DNA of 64,000 bases from Tricholomella constricta (GCA_013368375.1 JAACJP010000029.1:528132-592131); one strand, 5' to 3'; positions 29,128 through 40,459 are shown, counted from the stretch's first letter. The notes: generated by a model from the sequence alone, not told the origin. Numbers and translations are program-made.

Positions 29128-30213
29128 CTACTGCGCTACGGTTTTTTTCATGGAACGTTTACCAATTTGTCTAGCATACTCCACCAGTGCACACTCCAGA
29201 ATTCCATAAGCAGTTTTCATGCTTTCAATGCGGGCCTTCAGCGACTATGGATAACTCCATGATGAGCCTAGAAGACGGGAAAATGGATCGAGAGACTTAC
29301 CTGATCAGTGCGGATGCGCTCTAAATCACTATTTCTTAACAGTGCGGCGTCACTCAAGGTCTGATGTACGCCAAATACGAGATTAGTTCGGGTCTCGTAA
29401 CACGGTTTCTACTCACAAGTTCCCAGATCCACGAAAAACCGCCAATTTTTTCCAAGACGCCCCTATTGATCAGTGTAAATTAGGAACACCGGTTTTCTCG
29501 TTGGAGTGCCAACGCACGCTTGGATTTCGGTCGACAAGAACTTTATATCTTCATCTATGTGGTGGTAGCCTACACCCTTCAAGTATTTCTCCAGGAACAT
29601 TTGAACATCCTCTTTGAAGCTCGCAATCTCTTGGTCGCGGGAAGCCTTCTCAACGTCAACCCTGTCGGCTGGGTTCATCCGCTTGGGACTTTCAACAAAG
29701 AAAGTCTCGTTTAGAAATGAATGGCAAGTTACCTGAAAAAAGTGTGTAAGGGCTTCATGCTTCTTGGCAATAGAAGTCGTTTCACTGAGTACACAAGGAA
29801 GGATGACCTTTGAGAACTCTATCATGAATAGTCAGCAGTGGGTAAGCGAACGTAGTTCAATGGTATTGACCGTGCGCATTCCTTTGGGCTCTGGTAGCAA
29901 GCTCGCTAGAAAGCATGCAGAGCCTTACGAACCGCTAAAACGTCATCGTGTGGCTTCGTTTGGAACTATACCGTGCACTTAGCGTTATGACACTCACCTC
30001 CTGATATCTGGCCCACATCGGCTGCAGCTTTTCCACAATCAACGAGCTACCATCGATACAAAGATGATGCTTATCAATTTCCGGCAGAGCGTCAGTGATG
30101 CGCTGGAAAGTATCGTCCACTTTATTTGACCGTGCCATTAATCTTCTGACCTCAGGATCGATAGTGGCGTAGACGGTGGCCGATGGGTCCATCGAAGCTA
30201 CAGTTGTGTCCAT
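29128..30213 (-). CDS. Alpha-helical protein, multi-exon, paralogous to the convergent neighbour
   Basis: ATG at 30213-30211. The first exon (DPEVRRLMARSNKVDDTF, then IVEKLQPMWARYQE) ends at a GTGAGT donor near 29999. The next exon is about 29824-29733 (EFSKVILPCVLSETTSIAKK), then one with KRMNPADRVDVEKASRDQEI and MFLEKYLKGVGYHHIDED. Short exons follow with GVLEKIGGFSWIWEL, TLSDAALLRNSDLERIRTDQ and ARIESMKTAYGILECTLVEY, stop at 29128-29130. The product is almost entirely helical. The KTAYGILECTLVEYARQ end aligns with RGTYGALAKALKEYATR of the neighbour. No enzyme motif. Function unknown; see the ClyA/Hbl-like remark on the neighbour. Confidence 0.6.
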
Positions 30214-30233
30214 GCTCGGAGTGTCCTGTACCA

Positions 30234-30783
30234 AAGACCGCTTGGTGAAATGGTGGGAGATTTCAAGTGCGATTTCAAGTGTTGGAAGAAGAGTTCAATA
30301 GGGGAACAGATGCCGCACACGAAGTGGGGCCAGTGGATGCCAGTTGATATAATGGTCTGAGACAGCATGATCGTCGATTGCAATAGACAAAAACGATCCA
30401 TTCAAGAGCGAGACACGCGTGAAATATCCCGGGGCAGCGGATAAGCCATGGCCAGGAACAATAAACATATTTGCACGAGTGCTTGTGGGGCTCGAGCCTG
30501 ATTATTGGCAAGACTTTGACTGGTGATCCTATCGATAAATTCAAGCAAGCGTTTCAAATAAAAAGCACCATCCACGGCGCACTCCTGAGACCTGGAGATC
30601 TTAAGAACTTAAGAGCTTGGAGCAGGGAGCGGTCGACTTTTGAAGCGTTGTCATGAATTTCAACTTGAACGTGACAGAGATTTGCTTCCGGCTTGCCGGC
30701 GATTGTTTGACTACAGCCACAGAAACAAATGTCTATTTTTTACCTAACGTCCTCCTTGGATGGCACATTCCCGATAAACGGCC
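30234..30783. other. Intergenic region between divergent genes
   Basis: About 550 bp without a supported gene. It separates the minus-strand helical protein from the plus-strand exonuclease and must hold both promoters. No TATA box stands out. Confidence 0.5.
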
Positions 30784-33118
30784 ATGAAAAGATTACAGAT
30801 ATCTTCACCGGCGTCAGCCGACACGCCGAAATCCAAGAAAACGAAAACCAGCGGCGTGGAGACTCCGAATTCTGACTTTACAGACACGGATGGCTGGACC
30901 AAAGTAGAAAAGCGCAAGCAGAAGAAAGCGAAGAAGGCAGAGGCCAAACTGGATGTGTGTGTTTTCCTGAGCTCCGCATCTTACGATCATTCCTGTAATA
31001 ATCTTATTCATCGTGGCCGTTCGTTTTTTAGGTGACGCAAGCTCGTTTCATGTATAATAACGCGGAAATCAACAAAAGGAATCATGCTATAGGAATTGAT
31101 GTAGGCTCATGAACACGCCTTACTCTATTTTGTTGACTTGAACACAGGAAATCCGTCAACTCGTCGTGCACATAATCGCAGACGCGCCTCCACCGAATTG
31201 GCTCCGCATTGATGTAGGTCGCGTCGTTCCCAACGAATTAACCTCGCTGACACTCTGACCACAGAACGCCCAACTTATCCAGAAAGTTGTCGCCTTGTTA
31301 ATACCGGGTTTAACACCAGAACTCTTATCTCTCCCTCCAATTCCGACTTCAGCGACTGTAAATCCCAATATCCCACTTTCAATACCTCTGTTGTCTAGGA
31401 CGCCTGACACAAGTCCGCCACCGAACGTTCCCTTCATCGCCGCGACTTTCAGTCATGCATGCCCGACACGTGCACCAGGGGATCTGTATCGCATGCATAG
31501 CGTCCTTAGTGCGTTTTTCCAAGGACCTGTCAGCAGCGAGGAAAGGAATAGGCGGATGGCACAAAGGCTTCGGTGTATGTCCTGTTCAACTCAAAATCAG
31601 GTCAACTTGACTTATTGTCGTCCCACACAGCAGAAAATGTCAAGAATCACGATCCGGCACAGTATCTCTTGACTTCGCAACAGATGATCGAAAATGAATA
31701 CCCGATTCCTTCGTACATGGCCGACGTTTTTGAAAAGCCGGATGGCTGGTTCGAGATTCCAGAACCACACAAACAAGGCCCGCTGGAAGCTCCTCCGACG
31801 GAAAAGAATGCCCCAAAGCAGAAAATCTACGCCATAGATTGTGAAATGGCATGGATTTCGATTATTTCCGTTATCATTGCTCATCGGATATTTTAGTGTC
31901 TTACAGAGGACGGCAAAGAGCTCACGAGAGTCTGCATTATTGATTTTCATACAGAGAAGGTCATCTATGACCAACTGGTGAAACCGTCGAAACCCATCAC
32001 AGACTATCTAACACGGTATGATAAATTTGCCCCGCTTGATCGTAACATGGTTAACGTTGTGTGCCAGATGGTCAGGAATCACTGCCGAAGCGCTTGCGCC
32101 AGTAACCACGACCCTAACGCAAGTCCAAGCTCATGTCGTCCGCCTCCTCTCTCCGCCTCGCGCCAATCCCTTTTCTTCCACCTCCCCTTCCCCTCCTCCA
32201 CCGACACCCATCCTTCTTGGCCATTCCCTCGAATCTGACCTCAATGCCCTCAAGATATGCCACCCTCTATGCATCGATACTGCGCTCATGTACCACCACC
32301 CACGAGGCCGGCCCCTCAAGCCCGGTCTCGCCTGGCTTACCAAGAAATGGTGCGGGCGTGAAATCCAGGTCGGGGGGGAGGGCGGCCACGACCCCGAGGA
32401 GGACGCGCGCGCGTGCCTCGATCTCCTCAAGAAGAAACTCGAGTGCGGCCCAGGCTTCGGGGAGTTCAAGACAGACATGGAGTCGATCTTCGAGCGCATG
32501 GGGCGGTCGACGCGTCGTGCAGGGGGCGGTGCGGGGAGCATCAAGAGCGCGGTGGTGGACCATGGGAACCCGTCTGTGATGCATGGGAACAAGGCGGATA
32601 CGGCTATCGGGTGTGCGGATGACGCGGAGATATTGAAGGGTCTGCTGGAAGTGATCCCGTCGCACCAGTTTGCGTTTGGGAGGTTTATGGCGTTGGCTGA
32701 TGTCATGGGCTGTAGGTGGACCTTTCCTATCCCTTCCTCCGCAGTGATCTAAATGACTAATTCTACAGGGACGACGGCAAAGTCTACGCCCGATGCAACC
32801 CCGCTACCGCCTGTTGAGTCGCCAACGCCCGAGGCACTGCAGCCCCTTCTCGAGACGCTGAACACCCAGCTTAGGACGCTGCATAGCTCTCTACCGCCCC
32901 GTACGGCGTTGATTATCTTCACGGGCCACTCCGATCCCCGGCGGATGGCGGCGCTCAATGCGAGGAAGTCGGTGTTCGAAAACGCTGTGCGGAGTGGAAA
33001 GACGCCAGAGGAGATGGGGCCCGATGTACGGTGGACCACGAACGATGCCCGGGAACTTGAAGCGGCTGTTGAGCTGGCGAAGAGGGGCTTGTTGTTCCTT
33101 GGGATCAAGCAGTCGTAG
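30784..33118 (+). CDS. Rex1/REXO1-type RNA exonuclease (DEDDh), 8 exons, 648 aa
   Basis: Exons 30784-30954, 31032-31100, 31148-31213, 31265-31574, 31631-31848, 31897-32015, 32068-32711, 32769-33118 sum to 1947 nt and stay in frame. The N-terminus is basic with nuclear-type Lys runs (KSKKTKT, KKAKKAEAK). The exonuclease domain begins AIDCEMC (motif I, about residue 245), followed by IDFHTEKVIYDQLVKP, TRWSGITAEAL, LLGHSLESDL (motif II) and GHDPEEDARACLDLL (motif III with His and Asp). The C-terminal part has LIIFTGHSDPRRM and KRGLLFLGIK, typical of fungal Rex1/Rnh70 proteins. The known family role is 3' trimming of 5S rRNA, tRNA and other RNAs in the nucleus. The intron after codon ATG of motif I starts GC rather than GT. 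Confidence 0.93.
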
Positions 33119-33902
33119 TTGCACCTGGAACCTTTTGACTATTTGTTTTTCTTGGCCAAGTGGTTCTTTTCGCTAGCGATATGCTGTCTGTCGCAATAGC
33201 ACGTTATCAGAGTATTGCTCAGACATCACTGCTATTCTACTAGCTTCATCCAACGACATCTAAGAAGCAGGATATTCGATTTTCATGTTCTTTTTCTATG
33301 TAACGGTTTCAACCGCATCTTGAGTGTGACGACCTTACTTAAACACATCATCGATACTTGGTCGATATCTTCTCTACCCTTCTCAGAGCCCCATACCACT
33401 TTATGTAAGCCAGTAGGCACAGGCACCTAGACTAGTAGTAAGTAGTAGTAGTGGAGAATGTATTTACTTGGTATTTACGAGGGCGATCGCTCTTATCTAG
33501 CGCCATTGAGCAGGTAGCCTGAAATTGAAGTGCGCGTTTAAATAGATCACCATGATTGTACTCCTTGAATCTCTGAGTTGTCATTCTCTTACAGAAAACC
33601 GTGATCCTGTTGCGATCGTTCTCCGAGTCCAGGACGGCGTTTACTCCCGAGGGCGCGACCTGTCGAAAGTTGGATCGGACAGGTCCTCTTCCGAGTCCGT
33701 GATCTGAGATTAAAACCAGGGGTGTCTGTCGCCCTCCCAAGTCCTGATAGCAACCCTGCAGTGGCCAGAAGTGCCGCCTACGAAGGGTCGGATAAGATAA
33801 GATATCCAGCAGAGCCTGAAATAAGTGTCAATGATATCATTCCAGCAAAGATTGTAGAAGAAAGCAGCCTCCACCCATAGTTTTGTCGTCGCTGGACAGT
33901 AA
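33119..33902. other. Intergenic region with TAG/TAC triplets
   Basis: Convergent 3' regions of the exonuclease and the F-box-type gene. A short AGTAGTAAGTAGTAGTAG run lies near 33435-33450. A 102-codon minus ORF (33740-33432) has no recognisable feature. Confidence 0.5.
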
Positions 33903-34864
33903 CTATGACCATTTCCGCACATCACCGTGTTCCGCAAAGTAGCCTTCCTTCACAAGCCTTTCCGCACGTTCCCATACGCTTGTTTCTCCCCGTACGGAAG
34001 CCTTCCAGCTCTCGACCGTATGAGAGTGCTCTACGAGGACGACCCGTCGGTCGCCAATCTCCTCAATCCGTTGAGCGATGATGGCCGTCGCTTTGAATTG
34101 AGGTGGCACGATGACCACAAAATATTTGAGGTTCTCTGCTACCTTTAAGATAGCCTGTGTGCTCCCCCAGTTCTGGGAGCAAACCCCGAAGTGCGTAAGC
34201 GATCGAAATAAAGCTACTGCATTGCAGTATTCGGGGTCGGTGGTGTCACACGACTTGGTATGGCGCGCGGCTTCCCTCATTTGGAACCAACTGTAAGGCC
34301 CATCGAGGATCATCAGGTGCGTTAGAGAGGACAGCAGGGAGGGTGGGAAAGTGAGCTCGGAGGGGTGCTGGGACTTGAGCGACAATCGTCGGATGTGATG
34401 CGAGCGGATGAACGGGAAAAATATGGTCGGGTTCCGCGTGTTCCCCCATACTGCGAAATCGACGATGCTGTGCGAACACACGGCGAGGATGGCCTTGGCC
34501 TGCTGGAACGTCACGGTGTCACCGATTCCGAGATACTTCACATGTGCTGCGAAGAAGCCCCGATTCTTCGATCCTATGGTTTCGAAGAGCAGAGCTGCAT
34601 CTCGTTGGCATCGGATTAGGATGCACTCGTACAGAATGGGCTCGATCCTAAAGTGGTGGGGGAGGTCAGCAGATCCCTAGTGAGTTTATTTTGTAAGACT
34701 TCTTCGCACCAGTTCCGCACATGTCGGGCGACGAGGACAAGCTGTCGGGCTGTCCACGCATCTGCTCTAGCAGCGGTCTCGAAGATAAAACGCTGCAATT
34801 CTTCGGGGAAACGATCTGGGACGCTAAATTTGAGTCCCTTGGATACGATGCTGGACTCTGGCAT
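33903..34864 (-). CDS. F-box-type protein of Agaricomycetes, two exons, 299 aa
   Basis: Exon 1 is 34864-34710 and exon 2 is 34647-33903. The 62-nt intron has a GTGCGA donor and TTTAG acceptor in phase 2 and restores a Trp codon (HVRNW-IEPILYECI). The N-terminus FPEELQRFIFETAARAD..QLVLVARHVRNW is an F-box-like helical motif seen in a large agaricomycete family. The remainder is leucine-rich and probably forms a repeat-like solenoid. A substrate-receptor role for an SCF ubiquitin ligase is an inference. It is head-to-head with the caspase-fold gene, sharing at most about 170 bp of promoter. Confidence 0.75.
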
Positions 34865-34884
34865 GAGGGGTTATCGATTTATCG

Positions 34885-36450
34885 ATGGAAAGCTTGAAAT
34901 TTTGTAAGATCGGATTTTCTGAGTGGTCTCCGATCTCTTACAGTGCAATGAAAGTACACGTGATTGGGTGTTTAGGGCCTAAAAAGGTTGAACATCGCAA
35001 AATCAGCCCCTCTCCAGTGCAACTCCTCTCTTCCCCCATGTCCCTCAAGTCTAAATCGTCTTTTCGTTCTCTTTGCAACCGCATAATTCCATCCTGTTTC
35101 CGCAGAGATCTTGTTTACGCTCTTGGAATTCTGGGAACCACAGAAGTGAGGCATGGGGACGATGACATTTGGATGGCCACTGATTTCGTGGCCTTACGAC
35201 ACCTCCTCGGCACCCTCGACGATCTTAGTCAATGGTTCTGTGCAACTTCAATTCGGGATGATAAGTACTTGATCGGAGACCCCGCATGCGACAGATTCGT
35301 TTTCGACCCGCCCCCGTTCGAGACTGTACTTCCAAGTGCACCTATACTCTTTTCGTCATACTTGCGAGAAGTACGAGCGGTATCGTTGAAATTACGTCCA
35401 CAAGATACCCTTATCCTCGTGCTGGTCGGCCACGGAAGTAACCAGAATGGCTCCTTTCTGGTGGGCGATAGTCATAAAAGCTGGGAGATCTCAAAGGAGA
35501 CATTGGAGTTCCATCTGGCCGGTACAAAAGGAAGGATCGTATTGATAAGCACAGCCTCTTACTCGGGGGGCTGGGAGAGCCCGCATTGGACCCTTCCCGC
35601 TGCCGCCGGAGCGAACCAGGAAGCGCCGTCGATCGTCATATCAGGCTCAGAACAACATCGCAGATGTTTTTTTATGAATGCCCTTTTTGCAGAATTTGCA
35701 GACGAGGACAATATCAAGTCTCCACGGCCTGGATTGGTAAACGACAACGGCCATCGCGGCTGTCAGCCTCAACGTGACTTTGGCCCCGAAAAGTCTGTCA
35801 TCGCTCTCCCGCGAGTCCCTCAACGCAGTACGCAGGACATCTTTGACTGGATCCACCAATTCAGGGACAGTATTGGTTCGTCATTGCACTCTGCCACATC
35901 CTGCGTAATGCCCCTCCCTACTCCGGCATGCCAGCACTCGGCTATCCAAAGACCGGCGAATCTATCCATGAGCGAGGAAGCTGAACTGATGGAGCTGGCT
36001 ACACAACTGCTCTGCTTTATGCCAGTATCAACTGCAAACGAGATTCCGATGATAAGACGATGCCTGACAATAGTTCACGGCCCTCGCAATGGTCGCAGAC
36101 CCCTTGATAGCTCTGAGAAAAGCAAAGTTCTTTCACAGCTGAGGACAAGGGCACACTATCGGGAGTTGTCGTCGGCCATCGCCAAGAATCTAGGTTGGGA
36201 GAAAGCAGTGGAACAGCTCGGGGGCCCAAGTGGAAATCGAATGCGGCTGTGTAATGACTATGGGCTGCAGAAGCAGGCAGAGGCCAATGGTTGTCATGTA
36301 GGTTTGCTACTCATCCATGAATCACCGATTCATCTATGGGGTTCTGCTGCAAGTTGGCTAGCCCGCGTTTGGGATGCTTCCGGACGCCTCGTCGTACCGC
36401 CGGAGGATTGGGAGAGTGCTGTTAAGCGGAGTCGCCCTGAACTTCGATAG
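34885..36450 (+). CDS. Caspase-fold protein with Ser at the catalytic Cys position, single exon
   Basis: Open from an ATG at 34885 (521 aa). The ATG at 35038 (470 aa) is the likelier start because the first 51 residues look random. LILVLVGHGSNQNGSFLVGD (His at residue 183 from 34885) and RIVLISTASYSGGW (Ser 225) match the two catalytic strands of clan CD peptidases, where the second normally reads ..A-C-x-S-G. Here TCT (Ser) occupies the Cys codon. WTLPAAAGANQEAPSIVISG and RRCFFMNALFAEFADED also fit an agaricomycete family of caspase-like proteins. The C-terminal half is helical and unassigned. Probably catalytically dead. The gene has no introns, unlike its neighbours. Confidence 0.75.
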   Translation: MESLKFCKIGFSEWSPISYSAMKVHVIGCLGPKKVEHRKISPSPVQLLSSPMSLKSKSSFRSLCNRIIPSCFRRDLVYALGILGTTEVRHGDDDIWMATDFVALRHLLGTLDDLSQWFCATSIRDDKYLIGDPACDRFVFDPPPFETVLPSAPILFSSYLREVRAVSLKLRPQDTLILVLVGHGSNQNGSFLVGDSHKSWEISKETLEFHLAGTKGRIVLISTASYSGGWESPHWTLPAAAGANQEAPSIVISGSEQHRRCFFMNALFAEFADEDNIKSPRPGLVNDNGHRGCQPQRDFGPEKSVIALPRVPQRSTQDIFDWIHQFRDSIGSSLHSATSCVMPLPTPACQHSAIQRPANLSMSEEAELMELATQLLCFMPVSTANEIPMIRRCLTIVHGPRNGRRPLDSSEKSKVLSQLRTRAHYRELSSAIAKNLGWEKAVEQLGGPSGNRMRLCNDYGLQKQAEANGCHVGLLLIHESPIHLWGSAASWLARVWDASGRLVVPPEDWESAVKRSRPELR

Positions 36451-37848
36451 TAGATCGGTAGAGACAGTCCCTACCTAATGTATCCCATGATGTCTTTCTC
36501 TACGACGACCGGGCGCAAGCGCCAAGCTCGTGGCGCACGTGACTATACCAGATCTCGCGTCGGTACTGACATTGACGTAGAGTCTAGCTAGACTGCCACA
36601 GTGGTCAACGCTAAATTTGCTTCATTACAGTGCCGGTACACGAACAGTGTACGTGACTTGAATGGCGCCAGACTCTTGCTCCGTAGACGAAATCTCAGCG
36701 CGCAATACAGTGATCAAGTACTGTTAAGGGCTTATTCTCTCGGGAGTCCGAATGCACCACTGTCTGTGTATGACTGGGAAAGCACCGAACCATGGAGGCG
36801 GCCATTCCCTGTGCATGCACCACGCGACACGACTTCAGCGCGATGTCAGCCACGTTCCGAAGCACACAAAGTCAGGCCTGGCTGACGATCAGTGTCAGCC
36901 GCTGCCACCCGTTAAATAGGGCCGAACAACACTTCCCCCACTTGCGTTTCTTGACCACTCTCCACCACTACCTCAGCCGCTTTCCTGTTTCGCGCCCTCA
37001 CCCCACCGGCAGGCCATGGGGACGTCGTAGCGCGGATCAATACTCAAATAAGGGATGTTGCCCGGGTAGACTTCGAAGCTGCCTGGGTCCTCATCCTCCT
37101 TTCTCATCATCGCCGTCGCCGCTGTTGTTCGCCACTTCACTTCCGAAACTTTCGGTGCATGGAAGTGATTGGCTCGTTGTATAATTGGGAACAAGGTTCG
37201 TCGTCGCACACTGTTCGACCATGTGGCTGACCACAGTAGGTTACGGCTCGTAGGAGTCGTCTTCTGGGAAGGTATTCTCGGGGCACTTTGGTACTATCAC
37301 TAGCTGTGTGTGATGCATTGGTCTCGATGCTCGCCTTCTCGTCCTCAAGCCTCCCCGCCATCCCGCCTTTATATTTTTGCATTGGGCTTGGAGGGAAGGA
37401 CATTTGTTGCTCTTCTGAGCTCATAGGTTAGTCGCAGCATATATCGCTTGAATATTGTAGCTGACCATCGTCATCATGTAGCTTGGGTTATCAATGGGAT
37501 ATGTAGTATAGGACGGGTGCAAATGGCGGTACCTAGAGTTATCGGGCGGTGATTCTAAGCCGTCCTCCGTTCCTATATGGCGAGTTGATACCCTGGTAGA
37601 GGTTCGTAAATCTGCATCTTTCCTCGTATTCTTGTCTGACCTTCACGCTCGCTTTCATAGATATCTCTGTTTCGCGTAGTATAACATCAGTGAAGTCGTA
37701 TGTTCATGAAGATGACGGTGTTTGAATTTGTACGTCCATCTTCAGCATTCATTTGTTTACCTAGCTTACTCTCACACCACCATCCAGCCCACGAGCATTA
37801 ACCCATTACCTAGCTGCAGGGACGAGTGGAGGCCGACGGGCTTCCACC
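36451..37848. other. Stretch without a recognisable gene
   Basis: The longest candidates, minus 37424-37137 (MSSEEQQMSFPPSPMQKYKG) and plus 36792-37184, have no motif and no exon partner. Possibly a decayed gene or promoter region. Confidence 0.5.
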
Positions 37849-38011
37849 GTGCCATACCTCTCTGAGCCCAGGTGTTATCCAGGCTGGTCCTGGCTTCGGG
37901 CGCATCTTCGTGGCTTTTTGACATCGCTGTCTTCAAATTTCCGTCTTCGTCTTCGAGGTCTACTCGGTAATGTTTGCAGCCAGCGCAGGATTTGCTTCCG
38001 TTCCTGCATTA

Positions 38012-38940
38012 CCGGCATGCGCCCTCCTGCGTACACAACACATATACCCGCGAAGCTCGATTATGTATCATCCAATTGGGCATTGGATGCTTACTTCTCA
38101 GCTATCGCACCCCACCTCTGAACCTGTCTCCAGACTCTCGGGATTTGCATTATTCCCGACTTACCGGCGTGCGCCCTCCTGTGCACAAGTATACCCGCGA
38201 AGCTCCACCTTGGCGCATTCGTTTTCACTGCTTCTACTCTCTACCATCCAATTGGGCGTTGGATGTTTTTTTTAGAATCGACAACTACCGGTGTGCGCCC
38301 TCCTGTGCACAAGTATACCCGCGAAGCTCCACCTTGGCGCATTCGTTTCGACCACTTCGACTTCTGTTCTCTATCATCCATTTGGGCGTTGGGCGTTTCT
38401 TTTGGAATCGACAACTACCGGCGCGCGCCCTCCTGTGCATAAGTATACCCGCGAAGCTCCACTTTGGCGCATTCGTTTCGACCACTTTGACTTCTATTCT
38501 CTACCATCCAATTGGGCGTTGGGTGTTTCTTTAGAATCGACAACCACCGGCGTGCGCCCTCCTGCGTACACATATATCCGCGAAGTTCGATCATGTATCA
38601 TTCAATTGGGCATTGGATGCTTACTTCTTAGCTACCGCACCCCACAATTGAACCTGTCTCCAGTCTCTCGGGATTTGCATTGTTCCCGACTTACCGGCGT
38701 GCGCCCTCCTGCGCACAAGTATACCCGCGAAACTCGCATTCGTTTCGACTACTTCTATTCTCTACCATCCAATTGGGCGTTGGGTGTTTCTTTTGGAATG
38801 ACAACTACCGGCGTGCGCCCTCCTGTGCATAAGTATACCCACGAAGCTCCATCTTGGCGCATTCGTTTCGACCGCTTCTATTCTCTACCATCCAATTGGG
38901 CGTTGGGTGTTTCTCTTGGAATTGACAACAACCGGCGTAT
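38012..38940. repeat. Satellite-like tandem array with two unit types
   Basis: The key motif CCGGCGTGCGCCCTCCTG recurs at about 38012, 38164, 38288, 38418, 38547, 38694, 38808 and 38932. Units are 114-152 bp. Type A (copies 1 and 5, about 150 bp) contains CATGTATCAT..GGATGCTTACTTCT and TCGGGATTTGCATT. Type B (copies 2-4, 6, 7) contains GGCGCATTCGTTTCGACC and GGGCGTTGGGTGTTTCTTT. Apparent ORFs across the array are a by-product of its repeat structure. Confidence 0.9.
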
Positions 38941-39015
38941 AGATATCCGCGAACTGCGTGCATCCGTATACATACCTTGGGAACCTCTTGACTTTCGCTA
39001 TCCCGTTGTCCAATA

Positions 39016-39389
39016 GAGGCGGCGGGCGTTTTCCATAGATACTATTATTACCTTGGATATTATCTTGACTCTTCTTGTCATAGGATAGACAATACATCAT
39101 CTGTACACGATTATCGTGAAACAATAGTCCTACGTAACGTTCGACACCCACCGGTTGAAGAGCGTTGAGCGCTGAATTACACCCAAGCTGAGCCGGTCAG
39201 TCAAATTAAGCCTGTATAAGGTACCTGTAAAACGGTCAATCATTGAAGTACCCTAGCCAAACCCTAGCCCACTAGTATCGTTCAATTCTCGGGTATCTTT
39301 TCCCTAAGGCACCATTCAGACAATCGTCCATAAGGAACTTATGTTAATTCGGACGGACGTTGGCCGTCGTTGCATAGCTGTGGTTGGCG
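39016..39389. other. Non-coding stretch right of the satellite
   Basis: No coding or repeat structure identified between the satellite and the 7TM fragment. Confidence 0.4.
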
Positions 39390-39560
39390 TCCATTTATCT
39401 CCAGGTATCATAAGGACAGGCTTCCACGGAAGTAATACTCTTGTAACAGGTATCAAGGATACTTCGACTGCTTGGGCATTCTGGAGAGAGAGAAAAGCAA
39501 CAGTGTCCCCTTTCGATCTTTCAAACACCGGCTGGAGCACACTGAGGGTGCAAGCATACT
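39390..39560 (+). pseudogene. 3' fragment of a 7TM-like gene
   Basis: Last intron and last exon related to the gene at 24903: ATAAGGACAGGCTTCCACGG.. corresponds to GTAAGGACAGCCTTCCATGA.., followed by coding KDTSTAWAFWRERKA. It is the opposite strand relative to that gene. No upstream exons were found, so it is a relic. Confidence 0.65.
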
Positions 39561-39678
39561 CAGATATTACTTCCGCCAGACACCAGCGAGTAGGTCCAGT
39601 CGTTCGTAAGCCAAGCTAGAAAATTTTGCCTTCTAGTAGATACATGGAGCAAAGTAGTCCGAGTATCTGGTCAGGAAG

Positions 39679-40265
39679 TTATCGGGTAGAAGCACTGACA
39701 CCTTGTATCGTAGGTAGAGTATTGAGCTCCAGAGGACCGTTTGAGCTGTCTTGGATAGTCCCACCGGCCTTCATCATGTGAATCAACATCCGGCTACACG
39801 CCGTCGTCGGTATGATGACGGACCACGTCGAAGCCAACGGGAAGAGATCGGCTGGGCCAACTTGCCATATCATCGTGTTGAATAGAAGGGCCACGAAGAT
39901 GCTAGAATAGGTATTTGTCAGGGTTCACCCGAAAGATCATATTTCTAAATGACCTTACCACACAAAAAAAAGGACAGAATCGCGGAGTACGAGGGAAATA
40001 ATTCCTGAAGGAGACATTGACAATTGTCGAAGAGCCCGGAAATGTGTCAAGCATTTGGATAGAACTAGGCACAATAGGATGAATTCGAATCCCATGTAGG
40101 GAATTCTGAGCAAGGGGTAGTAGAGTATAGTTTAAAACGAGTCGCGAGACAAATGAGACTGTATTACTCACTGCAACGCGTAGAGGTAGGTCGGGATTGG
40201 TGCAGAATTATTGACATAGCAGAGTGGTGTACCGGGAATTGCCATTTGCGGAGCAGTGGTGTCCG
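39679..40265 (-). pseudogene. DUF6533-type membrane protein gene, 3' half
   Basis: Minus-strand exons: PGTPLCYVNNSAPIPTYLYA from about 40240, then IPYMGFEFILLCLVLSKCL through SGIISLVLRDSVLFFV from about 40110, then FVALLFNTMIWQVGPADLF and PTTACSRMLIHMMKAGG, stop at 39681-39679. These are the C-terminal helices and the final SRMLxxx box of the family whose N-terminal half lies at 45351-46367 on the same strand. The halves are separated only by TE-F and its approximate target duplication. Confidence 0.75.
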
Positions 40266-40459
40266 TGTAGCGGTGCTACAGGGGATGCCTCGCGGTTCAC
40301 ACTATACGCGAGCTTGACCAGATGTCTTTTCTGCTACGTATACATGAAGTTGCGAGGATCTACTTAAACTAATAGATATAAACAATAGATGTAGGCAACG
40401 CTGAAGGCGTTGCCAAACAATGCCAACACAGGTGATCAGTATGGACCTGCATCCTTACA
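40266..40459 (-). repeat. TE-F 3' LTR
   Basis: 194 bp. It starts with the small hairpin TGTAGC-GGT-GCTACA. An internal stem, GGCAACGC paired with GCGTTGCC, lies at 40394-40414. Its twin is 45133-45326. Confidence 0.9.

Noticed and set aside
37974..39016. Long ORFs across the satellite
   Set aside because: Their open length follows from the repeat units lacking stops; product is repetitive and has no exon or domain structure.
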